From positions 1,178,001-1,242,000 of the forward strand of contig NZ_CP049157.1 in the NCBI RefSeq assembly GCF_011493005.1: a stretch of DNA of 64,000 nucleotides, in the 5' to 3' direction. The position numbers were made by a program, and so were the translations under genes. The first letter of the stretch is position 1. Each line of letters begins with the position of its first letter. The stretch comes from Caballeronia sp. SBC1 (lineage in GTDB: Bacteria > Pseudomonadota > Gammaproteobacteria > Burkholderiales > Burkholderiaceae). The notes under the pieces are model-generated. The model did not search any database. It was not told where the DNA came from and was given only the letters and a program-made list of their open reading frames with translations. Below, in pieces: positions 55,464 through 64,000 of the stretch.

Positions 55464-56755
55464 TTGTAATGCATCTTCGCTTCATGCTTGACAGATTCAT
55501 CCAGGAGTCGTGCCGCCTGCCTGGGCGTGATTTTCTTGAACAGCACATCTTGCATCAACGGATGCAGCCGCTCGATCGAATTGGAGGGTAGAACCGAATA
55601 GTACGGGCTACCGGTTACGGAAAAGCGACTGACCATATTCGTGTAATCCACAATCTTCGGATTGCTTACCATTGTTGCATCGACCTGCTTGAATGGCGAA
55701 ATGTTCTGGCGTTTTCTTTGGAGAATGGAGAATCCCTTCCCGGCGATGAATTCGAGAAAGCGCGTCGCCGCGACTTTGTTGGGCGTTTCACACACCGCGA
55801 ACCCGGTTTCGCTGCCGATTACAGGCACTACCCTTTTGCCCGGCGCGTTCCAGGGCGGAATGAACACGCCGACCTCGAAGGGGTTGCCGTGCAGCAAAAG
55901 GCCGGCCGCCCAACTGCCGTGAAAAGCCATTGCAACTTTGCCTTCCTTGAACAAGCGTATGCCTTCATCGTAGTCCGTCGCCATGAATGCCTCTTGCACA
56001 TATCCACGGTCTGCAATCAGCAGAATCTTGGCAAAAATATCGGCTACCTGAGGCGTGTTCAAATCGAGCGTGCCGTCAGAGATCTTGTTCTTCCAATCCG
56101 GCTCGTGTGCTACCACATTGTTGGCAAAGCCGAAGCTGAAGGGACCGTTGCCGAGCATGTTCGGGAAGCCACCGTTCCACATGATAGGTATAAAACCCGC
56201 ACGTTTGAGCTTATCGCAAACCTTGAGAAACTCGGGGAAATTGGTCGGCAGTTCCTTGATCCCCGCCTTCGCGAACATATCCTGGTTGTAGTAAATCAGC
56301 GTGGTAGCCACTCCGCCGGAGATTCCGAACCTCCTGGATTGGCGACTCGTCCAGTCTCCCTTGAGAGGGTCGAGCATGTTGTTCCATGCTGATGTCCCGC
56401 CGACGTCCGCCAGGATGCCTTGATCGGCCAATTCAGCCGCATAGGCGTTCGGGTTGACACTGACCAGATCTGGCAAGTTGCCAGACGCAATCCGGGGCTT
56501 GATATTTTCTTCGACTGAATTGCCGATCATGAACTGCACGTTCACGCGTATGTCGGGATTGAGCTTGCTGAATTCGGCGGCAATCTGAAGCATCTCCTCC
56601 GGCCAGTCTGGCGCCCAGATCAACGCAGTGATGGTGGTCCGGGCCGGGACGGTCGCGCTGGAAGAGGCGTGGTCTTGCTGGTGACAACCGTACAACGACA
56701 TGAGAATGACGCTGATCAAGACGGATAGCAGGGAGGCAAGATCAATTCGTCGCAC
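55460..56755 (-). CDS. Orphan sugar-binding lipoprotein coupled to a c-di-GMP enzyme
   Basis: 431 residues. The lipobox SLYGC (Cys24) follows a hydrophobic run, so the mature protein is lipid-anchored. The fold is the cluster 1 extracellular sugar-binding family (TALIWAPDWPEEML; GNLPDLVSVNPNAYAAEL; VAMAFHGSWAAG). No permease or ATPase gene is nearby. The next gene, overlapping by 4 bp, is a Cache-GGDEF-EAL protein. This looks like a binding-protein-dependent sensory module rather than a transporter. Confidence 0.87.
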   Translation of the reverse strand: MRRIDLASLLSVLISVILMSLYGCHQQDHASSSATVPARTTITALIWAPDWPEEMLQIAAEFSKLNPDIRVNVQFMIGNSVEENIKPRIASGNLPDLVSVNPNAYAAELADQGILADVGGTSAWNNMLDPLKGDWTSRQSRRFGISGGVATTLIYYNQDMFAKAGIKELPTNFPEFLKVCDKLKRAGFIPIMWNGGFPNMLGNGPFSFGFANNVVAHEPDWKNKISDGTLDLNTPQVADIFAKILLIADRGYVQEAFMATDYDEGIRLFKEGKVAMAFHGSWAAGLLLHGNPFEVGVFIPPWNAPGKRVVPVIGSETGFAVCETPNKVAATRFLEFIAGKGFSILQRKRQNISPFKQVDATMVSNPKIVDYTNMVSRFSVTGSPYYSVLPSNSIERLHPLMQDVLFKKITPRQAARLLDESVKHEAKMHYK

Positions 56756-57259
56756 TTGAGGTTTACTTTTTGGTTGCGGGATGGATTGACCCAGCTTCAG
56801 TCGGCACTTTTAGACGCACCTGAAAGCTAACCGTTGGAACATGCATCGCGAAAGAGCCAATGGCTCGACCATGGTGGCGGCTCGGAAGCGGTAAATAGCA
56901 AAGACAAGGTGAATTGAACGGGGGCAGTGCTTAGACTGAATATCGGCAACAGGCGTCAATACTTTAACCAACGCGAACCGGGATTGCCCCGACGTGATGA
57001 GTGGTCGCCGACGCGGATACCTGTCGGCGGATCCGTTTTTCAAGCGAACTCTTGAGACATGGTGGCGGCCCTGACCCTCGTCAACTCCTGACCGGCCCCG
57101 GCCTCCCATGGATGCACGCAGCAAACCGCACAAACAACGCGTTTCACGGCCGATGATCACAATCGCGGCGAGCACGACCAGACACAAAGCCTGACAAAGT
57201 ACCGGGAGTTTCGCCCCGGAGCCGGCAGGCTATCAGGGATTACAGTTACACTATTTGCC
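56756..57259. other. Intergenic region, no supportable gene
   Basis: About 500 bp upstream of the sugar-binding lipoprotein gene. Open frames on the minus strand (for example 56810-57187) have Arg/Cys-rich translations and no ribosome binding site. The promoter of the lipoprotein/c-di-GMP operon should lie at the left end. Confidence 0.4.
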
Positions 57260-57520
57260 ATGAACGAGTGCCGTTACTGCAGAAAAATGCGGGACGAATG
57301 GGATTGCCACGGGCAGGAGTGCCGCACGGCCATAGCCCGGGCCCTGCGAAGGCAGCGCCTTGGCCTGCCGATGGTGCCGAATCTCATCCGCAACGAAATT
57401 CCCGCTGGCGCGACTACGGGAGAGGTTATTACCGTCCTGTGGCGCCAGCGCGTGCGCGCTCGCCGTGCCAACGAAGAGCGCCGGAATCGCAAAGCAGCGG
57501 ACGATTTCGACGGCGACTGA
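57260..57520 (+). CDS. Possible small Cys-rich protein
   Basis: 86 residues (MNECRYCRKMRDEWDCHGQE onward). Cysteines in CRYC and two further positions within the first 21 residues could bind zinc; the rest is strongly basic (RQRVRARRANEERRNRK) with an acidic end. No clear ribosome binding site. A larger antisense frame covers the same bases but looks like a shadow. The function is not recognised. Confidence 0.4.
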   Translation: MNECRYCRKMRDEWDCHGQECRTAIARALRRQRLGLPMVPNLIRNEIPAGATTGEVITVLWRQRVRARRANEERRNRKAADDFDGD

Positions 57521-57929
57521 CGGCGAAACCACGGGCGCCCACAGGCGCTTCATCTCCAGCGACCGGAACTGAGCCGTGCCGGCCTTCTTGCGTAGGCACC
57601 AAATCCCGACCCCGTACGGCTCCTCAGGCGGCGCGGCGCAATGCCTGCGCCTCGATTTCACCGCTGGCAAGATCAGTGTATCGATGCCGTCAGGCACGCC
57701 GCATGCACACGCGCACGCAGCATCGTAATCGCGACAAATCGCAACAATAGACTGCCACCATTCGCATATTGAACGGCTCTCGGCCACATCAAGGCAAAAT
57801 ACGGGTTTTAGCCCCCAACCGGGCTCACGAATTAAATGCCGGCATTCGCCTTCAAGGCTTTCAACGAGCCTCGTCCCGCGGCCGGCACGATAGCTCGTTG
57901 TTCACGCGAGCCTACAGGAGCAATTTTGT
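57521..57929. other. Upstream region of the DUF2760-Hsp70 operon
   Basis: About 400 bp without a supportable gene. AGGAG just before ATG 57930 is the ribosome binding site. No heat-shock inverted repeat (CIRCE) or clear sigma-32 promoter was recognised. Confidence 0.4.
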
Positions 57930-58502
57930 ATGACCGAATCGAACCTATCTTTTTTCGGCAGATTTTCCTTGGCCGTTGGAACCTTTTTCGCGGTCCTGGG
58001 TGACCGCGAATTCGCCGCGCAAGTGCGTCGGCTGCGCGACGGGACAGTCGTGGCGGCGCCAGTCACGGCGCCCCAACCCGCAGCGGCAGCCGCACCCACA
58101 ACCGCACCCACGATCAAGGAGTCGAGCCCGGAGGCAGCGCTTCAGCTTCTGGGATTGCTCCAGCGTGGCGCGCGCTTCGTCGACTTTGTTGAAGAGGACA
58201 TTGCAGGTTATTCCGATGCCGACATCGGCGCCGCCGCGAGGCTCGTGCATGAAGGTTGCCGTACAACACTGCGTGAGCATTTCACCATTCGCCCGGTACG
58301 TGAAGAGGCCGAAGGCAGCCGCGTGACGCTCGCCGATGGCTTCGATGCAACCGCGATCAGGCTGACGGGCAACGTGGTCGGCAAGCCGCCCTTCAACGGC
58401 AACATCAGCCACCGCGGCTGGCGAGTGGAGGACGTCAGGCTCCCGATGTTGACAAAGACCCACGACGCGACGGTGATTGCACAGGCCGAGGTGGAGCTAT
58501 GA
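57930..58502 (+). CDS. DUF2760 protein
   Basis: 190 residues. A short hydrophobic N-terminal helix (LSFFGRFSLAVGTFFAVL) and an Ala/Pro/Thr-rich linker (about 45-62) precede the conserved domain (LQLLGLLQRGARFVDFVEED; GCRTTLREHF; NISHRGWRVEDVRLP). The stop overlaps the first Hsp70 start by 4 bp (ATGA). DUF2760 is regularly found with this Hsp70 pair, and its role is unknown. It might recruit or anchor the chaperones. Confidence 0.87.
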   Translation: MTESNLSFFGRFSLAVGTFFAVLGDREFAAQVRRLRDGTVVAAPVTAPQPAAAAAPTTAPTIKESSPEAALQLLGLLQRGARFVDFVEEDIAGYSDADIGAAARLVHEGCRTTLREHFTIRPVREEAEGSRVTLADGFDATAIRLTGNVVGKPPFNGNISHRGWRVEDVRLPMLTKTHDATVIAQAEVEL

Positions 58503-60355
58503 CCGGGATGACTGAGCCGCGCTATTCGATCGGCATCGACCTGGGCACCACCCACTGTGCCCTCTCGTATGTCGACCTCTCCGCCAGCGACGGCGAGAAA
58601 ACCATTCAAGGCGTGCTGCCCATCACGCAGCTCACCGCACCGGGGGCCATTGAAGCGCCCGAACTGCTGCCATCGTTTCTCTACCTGCCTCATCCGAGCG
58701 AACTGACGCCGGGCGACCTGGCCTTGCCGTGGACCGCCGAGCGTGACTTCGCCGTCGGCGAAATGGCGCGCAGCCGAGGCGCCGGGACGCCGATTCGCCT
58801 GGTGTCGAGCGCCAAGAGCTGGCTCTGTCATCCCGGTGTGGACCGTCGTGCGGCGATTCTGCCAAGCGACGCGCCGCCTGAAGTGACGCGCGTCTCGCCG
58901 CTTGAAAGCTCGGTGCGCTATCTCACGCATTTGCGTGAAGCGTGGGATCACGAGCATCCCGATGCACCGTTCAGCGAACAGGAAATCACGGTCACCATTC
59001 CTGCTTCCTTCGATCCAGCCGCAAGGGAATTGACGGCCGAGGCAGCGCAAGCGGCGGGCTACACGCGCATGACGCTTCTGGAAGAACCGCAAGCGGCGCT
59101 CTATAGCTGGATCCAGAAAAGCAACGGCGCCTGGCGCAAGCAAGTGAAGGTTGGCGACATCATCCTGGTGGTGGACGTGGGCGGCGGCACGACCGACCTG
59201 TCGCTGATTGCGGTCATTGAACGCGAAGGCAATCTTGAGTTGCATCGCGTCGCGGTTGGCGAACACATCCTGCTGGGCGGCGACAACATGGACCTTGCGC
59301 TGGCACACGTGGTCGCGCGCAAGCTGGCCGCCCAGGGAACGCAGGCCGATCCGTGGCAGTTGCGCGCACTCACCTATGCGTGTCGCTCGGCCAAGGAAAC
59401 CCTGTTGACCGACCGCAGTACGGATACAGTGCCGCTGGTCGTGCCGAGCCGCGGATCGAAACTGATTGGCGGCTCGATCCGCACCGAACTGACTCGCGCG
59501 GAACTCACGCAGACGATTCTCGACGGCTTCTTCCCGCAAGTCGATGCCTCGGCGCGGCCGATGAGCCGGACGCGAGCCGGCCTGACACAACTCGGCCTGC
59601 CGTATGCGCAGGATGCGGGCATCACGCGGCACCTCGCCGCATTCCTCGGCCGTCAGGTCGCGGCGCTTGCCGAGCTCGACGGACTGCAGCACATGCCGGC
59701 CGAAAACGCGAGCTTCCTGCATCCGACAGCGGTTCTGTTCAACGGCGGCGTGTTCAAGTCGATGCTGCTCGTCGAGCGAATTCTCGATGGCCTTAACGGC
59801 TGGCTCGCGGCTGAAGGCGCGGCGCCCGCGCGCCTGTTGGGCGGCGCCGATCTCGACCTCGCGGTCGCGCGCGGCGCGGCGTATTACGGCTATGTGAAAC
59901 GCGGCAAGGGCGTGCGCATTCGCGGCGGTACTGCACGCGCTTACTATATTGCGATCGAGTCTGCCATGCCCGCCGTGCCCGGCATGGAGCCACCTATCCA
60001 GGCGTTGTGCCTCGCCCCCTTCGGTATGGAAGAAGGCACGGACGCGGCCTTGCCGGCTCAGGAATTTGGTCTCGTGGTCGGCGAACCCGTGCACTTCCGT
60101 TTCTTCGGTTCATCGGTGCGGCGACAAGATCAGGTTGGCACGATGCTCGACTACTGGTCGCCCGACGAGTTGCAGGAGCTGGAGGAAATCCATGCCACGC
60201 TGCCTCCCGAAGGACGCACGCCCGGCGAAGTCGTGCCGGTGAAGCTGCATGCACGGATCACTGAAGCCGGCACACTGGAACTCGAAGCCGTGCCGCGCGG
60301 CACGAACGAGCGCTGGAAAGTCGAATTCGATGTGCGCGGCAGCGCGAACGCCTGA
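58499..60355 (+). CDS. Hsp70-family protein, first of a pair
   Basis: 618 residues. The ATPase motifs are present: phosphate 1 GIDLGTTHCALSYVD and phosphate 2 DVGGGTTDLSL, with GGDNMDLALAH nearby. A divergent C-terminal part (about 480-618) replaces the normal DnaK substrate domain and lid, and there is no EEVD tail. It is co-translated with DUF2760, and the second Hsp70 starts 5 bp later. It is distinct from DnaK and HscA and no partner J-protein gene is seen. Confidence 0.88.
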   Translation: MTGMTEPRYSIGIDLGTTHCALSYVDLSASDGEKTIQGVLPITQLTAPGAIEAPELLPSFLYLPHPSELTPGDLALPWTAERDFAVGEMARSRGAGTPIRLVSSAKSWLCHPGVDRRAAILPSDAPPEVTRVSPLESSVRYLTHLREAWDHEHPDAPFSEQEITVTIPASFDPAARELTAEAAQAAGYTRMTLLEEPQAALYSWIQKSNGAWRKQVKVGDIILVVDVGGGTTDLSLIAVIEREGNLELHRVAVGEHILLGGDNMDLALAHVVARKLAAQGTQADPWQLRALTYACRSAKETLLTDRSTDTVPLVVPSRGSKLIGGSIRTELTRAELTQTILDGFFPQVDASARPMSRTRAGLTQLGLPYAQDAGITRHLAAFLGRQVAALAELDGLQHMPAENASFLHPTAVLFNGGVFKSMLLVERILDGLNGWLAAEGAAPARLLGGADLDLAVARGAAYYGYVKRGKGVRIRGGTARAYYIAIESAMPAVPGMEPPIQALCLAPFGMEEGTDAALPAQEFGLVVGEPVHFRFFGSSVRRQDQVGTMLDYWSPDELQELEEIHATLPPEGRTPGEVVPVKLHARITEAGTLELEAVPRGTNERWKVEFDVRGSANA

Positions 60356-60360
60356 GTTCG

Positions 60361-63150
60361 ATGAAGCAATACATCGTCGGCATCGATCTCGGCACGAGCA
60401 ATACGGTCGTTGCGTACGTCGAGGCGGGTACTGACGCGATCAGCATCTTTGATATCGATCAGCTCGTGGGTCTTGGCGAGGTCGGTGCGCGAGAGCTGTT
60501 GCCGTCCGTGCGCTATCACCCGGCGCCGGGAGAGCTTGCGCCGGGCGACCTGCAATTACCGTGGAGCGGGGCTGACAAGCACGGGATGCAATCCGGCGAG
60601 ACGCAGCCGGCTGTGATTGGACATCTCGCTCGCACGCTGGGCGCGCAAGTGCCGGGACGGCTCGTGACCAGCGCGAAAAGCTGGCTCTCGCATGCGTCGG
60701 TCGACCGTCTCGCGCCAATTCTGCCGTGGGGCGCGGACGATGAAGTCGGCAAGGTCTCGCCGGTAACCGCGAGCGCCAGCTATCTGGCTCACGTGCGTGC
60801 CGCGTGGAACCGCCGTTTTCCGCACGCGCTGCTTGAAGATCAGGACGTGGTGCTCACCGTGCCTGCATCGTTCGATGACGGCGCGCGTGCGCTCACGCTT
60901 GAAGCCGCGCGCGTTGCGAAGCTGCCCGCCCTGCGTCTGCTCGAAGAGCCTCAGGCCGCTTTCTACGACTGGTTGTTTCATCATCGCGCGACGCTTGGCG
61001 CGGAGCTCGCGCAGACGCGGCTCGTGCTGGTCTGCGATGTGGGTGGCGGCACGACGGACCTCACACTCATCAAGGTGCATTTCGAGGATGGCGAGCCGCA
61101 ACTGACCCGCATCGGCGTAGGCAACCATTTGATGCTTGGCGGCGACAACATGGACCTTGCGCTGGCGCATCTGGTCGAGACGCGTCTTGCCAAGGAGCAA
61201 ACGCGGCTGTCGGCGGCGAGCCTGTCCCAGCTCGTTGAAAGGTGCCGCGCCGCGAAGGAGCGATTGCTTGGCGAGCACGCACCCGAGTCCGTCGCGATCA
61301 CGTTGCTGGGTGCGGGAGCCCGGCTTGTCGGCGGTGCGCGCACGACCGAGTTGAGCCGGGAAGAAGTCGAGCAGATCATTGTTGAAGGGTTCTTTCCGAC
61401 GGGGCGCCCGGACGAATTGCCGCGCCGGTCGCGCGCCGCGATTGTCGAGTTCGGTTTGCCTTACGCAGCCGATCCGGCCGTCACGCGGCACATCGCAGCG
61501 TTTCTGAAGCGACTCGACGCGCAGTCGCGTGAGGCGCTGGGTGTATCGGATGCTGTGCAAACATCGATGCCCGATACCTTGCTGCTCAACGGCGGCGTGT
61601 TCCGGGCCAAAGCGCTCTCCGGCCGTCTGGCGAGTGCGCTTGGTAGATGGCGCCAACAGCCTCTGCACGTGCTGCAAAATGATCATCCCGACGTTGCTGT
61701 CGCGCGTGGTGCGGTCGCTTACGGACTGGCCCGCGCGGGACACGCGCCGCGCATTGGCGGCGGCTCGCCACGCAGCTATTTCCTAGTCCTTGATAACGAC
61801 GCGCAGGACGATGCACAGGCATCGCGAGGCGTGTGCTTGTTGCCACGCGGAACCGAAGAAGGACACGAGGTACATCTTGAGGATCGCGTGTTTGCGCTTC
61901 GACTTGGGGCACCGGTGCGCTTCCACTTGGTCTCTACCGTCGCCGATACAGCCTGGAAGCCAGGCGAGCTTGTCGACCTCACGACGGGCGACTTCGTTCG
62001 CTTGCCACCGGTCGCAACGGTGGTGCAGCAGGATGCAAGCGGGCCTCGCGAGCGGCCGGTCAGGCTCACGACATCGCTGACAGAACTCGGCCGGCTGGAG
62101 ATGCACTGCATCGCAACCGACGATGCTTCAAAACGATGGCTGCTCGAGTTCCAGTTGCGACGTGACGATGCTGAACACGACGTCTCTGCGGCTATACGAA
62201 ATCCGTCGCTCGATAAAGCCATTGAACTCATCGATCGTACGTTCGGCGCCCGCTCGGCGAATGTCGATCCCAAAGAAGTGAAGCGCCTTCGTGCAGGACT
62301 TGAACAGCTGTTGGGGCCGCGTCAGAGTTGGGATAGCGCACTGCTTCGCGAACTATTCGGAGCACTGTGGGAACGCGCGGGGCGGCGGCGGCGTTCCGCG
62401 GATCATGAACGCCTATGGTTAAATCTTGCGGGCTATTGTGTGCGGCCGGGGTTTGGTTATCCGCTCGATGAATGGCGCATTGAACAGCTTTGGTCGCTAT
62501 TCGATGACGGCATTCAGTATGTCAACGAAGGCCAAGTGTGGTCGGAATGGTGGACGTTATGGCGTCGGGCGGCGGGTGGCCTGCATGAGGATGCACAGCA
62601 ACAGGTGTTCGATGCAATGGCCTGGCTTCAGGCTGCTGCGGGCACGAAGCGGCACAAGCTGCCCTTCGATCCCGCGAAGGTGGGCCCCGCGGACATGCTG
62701 CGCCTGTACGCGTCGCTTGAACGTATCCCCGTCGATCGCAAGATCGATATTGCGGAACAGCTTCTGGTCCGGCTTCAGCGGCCCTCGGAAAATCACCAGG
62801 GCTGGTGGGCAATTGGACGCATTGGTGCACGTCGGCCGTTCTATGGCAGCGCGCATGGTGTGGTTCCCGCAGACGTGGCGACCCGATGGCTGGACGCAAT
62901 CTTGGCGCTGGACTGGAAAAAGGTTGAGCCGGCCGTGTTTGCCGCCGCGCAAATCGCTCGCATGACGGGCGACCGTTCAAGGGATCTCCCGATGCCGGTC
63001 CGCGAAACTGTCGTGCGACGGCTCGAAGCAGTCAATGCGCCGCCAGCGTGGGTCGATATGATTCGCGAGGTCGTGACACTCGATAATGCAGATACGGGGC
63101 GCGTATTCGGAGAGTCACTGCCAGCCGGATTAAAACTGATTGCCGGCTGA
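60361..63150 (+). CDS. Large Hsp70-family protein with DUF3731-type C-terminus
   Basis: 929 residues. The N-terminal ATPase carries GIDLGTSNTVVAYVE and CDVGGGTTDLTL. The middle resembles the first Hsp70's C-terminal region. A further roughly 300-residue helical domain (from about 620; LWERAGRRRRSADHERLWL; ENHQGWWAIGRIGARRPF) corresponds to DUF3731. The two Hsp70s share motifs and order, consistent with duplication followed by gain of the extra domain in the second. The function is unknown. Confidence 0.88.
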   Translation: MKQYIVGIDLGTSNTVVAYVEAGTDAISIFDIDQLVGLGEVGARELLPSVRYHPAPGELAPGDLQLPWSGADKHGMQSGETQPAVIGHLARTLGAQVPGRLVTSAKSWLSHASVDRLAPILPWGADDEVGKVSPVTASASYLAHVRAAWNRRFPHALLEDQDVVLTVPASFDDGARALTLEAARVAKLPALRLLEEPQAAFYDWLFHHRATLGAELAQTRLVLVCDVGGGTTDLTLIKVHFEDGEPQLTRIGVGNHLMLGGDNMDLALAHLVETRLAKEQTRLSAASLSQLVERCRAAKERLLGEHAPESVAITLLGAGARLVGGARTTELSREEVEQIIVEGFFPTGRPDELPRRSRAAIVEFGLPYAADPAVTRHIAAFLKRLDAQSREALGVSDAVQTSMPDTLLLNGGVFRAKALSGRLASALGRWRQQPLHVLQNDHPDVAVARGAVAYGLARAGHAPRIGGGSPRSYFLVLDNDAQDDAQASRGVCLLPRGTEEGHEVHLEDRVFALRLGAPVRFHLVSTVADTAWKPGELVDLTTGDFVRLPPVATVVQQDASGPRERPVRLTTSLTELGRLEMHCIATDDASKRWLLEFQLRRDDAEHDVSAAIRNPSLDKAIELIDRTFGARSANVDPKEVKRLRAGLEQLLGPRQSWDSALLRELFGALWERAGRRRRSADHERLWLNLAGYCVRPGFGYPLDEWRIEQLWSLFDDGIQYVNEGQVWSEWWTLWRRAAGGLHEDAQQQVFDAMAWLQAAAGTKRHKLPFDPAKVGPADMLRLYASLERIPVDRKIDIAEQLLVRLQRPSENHQGWWAIGRIGARRPFYGSAHGVVPADVATRWLDAILALDWKKVEPAVFAAAQIARMTGDRSRDLPMPVRETVVRRLEAVNAPPAWVDMIREVVTLDNADTGRVFGESLPAGLKLIAG

Positions 63151-63462
63151 CGCGTTTTTCGAACTTCGGAACCAATGTCAGTTAAGTGGTGCAAAGCATC
63201 AGACGATTATTGGTGATTCTCTGCCCGCAGACGAAACGGTATTCAAGACTGTTTCAGTAAACGTTAATCGCCGGAGGTTTTATAGACAATCCCGCGATAC
63301 GGAAGTCAATCCGATGTTGTAAGCGGGAGACACACCAATTGAAAACAGATCCCGATTCAATTTGATGGAAATATTATCGCCCTTGCGATCAAAAATCGCG
63401 CACTAACTACCAGCGTCACATACGCAGTAGTTGCCCAACAAATCAATAGGGGGAGACACTCT
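63151..63462. other. Upstream region of the porin gene
   Basis: About 310 bp without a gene. It is AT-richer than its surroundings towards the right, as expected for a strong outer-membrane-protein promoter. AGGGGGAGA at 63448-63456 is the ribosome binding site. No specific regulator site was recognised. Confidence 0.4.
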
Positions 63463-64000
63463 GTGAAGAAAATTACCGGCGCCATCGGCGGCGCACTGAT
63501 TGCCGTTGCTGCCCAGTCTGCTTTCGCGCAAAGCTCGGTCACGCTGTACGGCATCGTCGACACGAGCGTCCGCTATCTCACCAACGCCAATGCAAATAAC
63601 GACAGCCAGGTATCGATGGGCGTCGGCCCGATCACCGGCAGCCGATGGGGTTTGAAGGGATCGGAGGATTTGGGCGGCGGCCTGTCTGCGGTGTTCCGGC
63701 TCGAGGACGGCTTCAACCTCTGGAACGGCCAGTTTGCGAGCGCGAATACGCTCTTCAACCGGATGGCTTATGTTGGGCTGTCGAGCAACCAGTACGGCAC
63801 GGTCACCTTGGGTCGCCAGAACACGCCGTTATTCGATCAGTTAGGGAACGTCTACGACCCGTTGACCGTGGGTAACTACGACCAGGACGGCTGGTTGCCT
63901 GGCGCACTCGGCTACGGCCTGCGCGAGAACAACTCCGTCAAGTACAACGGCACGTTTTTTGGCGGCCTGAACGTGGAAGCCATGTACGGCTTCGGCAACG
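63463..64000 (+). CDS. Gram-negative porin (OmpC-like), cut by the window edge
   Basis: It starts at GTG 63463 with an excellent ribosome binding site. The signal peptide (about 1-22, ending SAFAQ) leads into SSVTLYGIVDTSVRYLTN, the hallmark first strand of betaproteobacterial trimeric porins. SRWGLKGSEDLGGGLSAVF, LGRQNTPLFDQLG and NNSVKYNG follow. About 179 residues lie in the window and the rest is beyond the right edge. It forms a general diffusion channel in the outer membrane. Confidence 0.93.
   Translation, partial: MKKITGAIGGALIAVAAQSAFAQSSVTLYGIVDTSVRYLTNANANNDSQVSMGVGPITGSRWGLKGSEDLGGGLSAVFRLEDGFNLWNGQFASANTLFNRMAYVGLSSNQYGTVTLGRQNTPLFDQLGNVYDPLTVGNYDQDGWLPGALGYGLRENNSVKYNGTFFGGLNVEAMYGFGN

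Noticed and set aside
56810..57187. 125-codon minus-strand frame with a hydrophobic start
   Set aside because: The rest is Arg/Ser-rich with no domain, there is no ribosome binding site, and it lies in the promoter region of the lipoprotein operon.
58208..60094. 628-codon open frame on the minus strand opposite the first Hsp70 gene
   Set aside because: It is a shadow of a high-GC coding strand: Arg/His/Ala-rich, with no domain, while the plus strand encodes an obvious Hsp70.

Overview
The window comes from a high-GC betaproteobacterium of the Burkholderiaceae, most likely Paraburkholderia or Caballeronia. The evidence is a DUF4148 protein, a Burkholderia-type porin (cut by the right edge), VgrG-type secretion remnants, several sugar ABC transporters with LacI regulators, and the mix of catabolic operons. 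I saw no rRNA, tRNA, CRISPR array, transposase or replication gene. The content is accessory and catabolic, as on a secondary replicon, but that placement is inference.

Layout. 1-2.8 kb is a decayed type VI secretion (T6SS) vgrG / lipase / ankyrin-lipoprotein island, joined to a truncated DOPA-dioxygenase gene. 2.8-5.4 kb is a divergent RclR-like / RclA-like pair. 5.4-13 kb is a LacI-controlled sugar import and GH42 beta-galactosidase operon, followed by a chemoreceptor. 14.9-18.9 kb holds small secreted proteins, a patatin phospholipase and an esterase. 19.1-22.6 kb is a large hybrid histidine kinase, and 22.9-24.6 kb a Tat-exported purple-acid-phosphatase-like gene with a frameshift. 25.4-33.1 kb resembles a rhizopine (moc) catabolic cluster: ABC importer, LacI regulator, MocC-like isomerase, and MocF/MocE/MocD-like reductase, Rieske ferredoxin and di-iron oxygenase. 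35.2-40.4 kb is a sugar-acid operon (IlvD/Edd dehydratase, RraA-like aldolase, MFS transporter, LacI repressor) behind two LacI-type operators. 41.2-45.5 kb is an aldehyde dehydrogenase/DUF779 unit with a sigma-54 promoter and an AcoR-like activator. 45.7-48.7 kb is a GAF/Fis regulator lacking the AAA+ domain, plus a flavin monooxygenase. 49.1-56.8 kb has two convergent GGDEF-EAL proteins, one translationally coupled to an orphan sugar-binding lipoprotein. 57.9-63.2 kb is a DUF2760-Hsp70-Hsp70 operon, and the window ends in a porin gene.

The most unusual structure is a composite inverted-repeat element of about 0.8-1.1 kb present twice in opposite overall orientation (24.6-25.4 kb and 51.3-52.4 kb). 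Each copy has outer arms with a perfect 10-bp hairpin, roughly 40-bp tandem units at the outer ends, and two different inner halves. One copy ends exactly where a short-chain dehydrogenase gene is cut off; the other fills the gap between two convergent c-di-GMP genes. Other points of note are the orphan solute-binding protein/diguanylate-cyclase pair, the double-Hsp70 operon, and several clear operators and promoters.

Reading frames and motifs were read by eye. Functional names rest on family knowledge and no database search was run.
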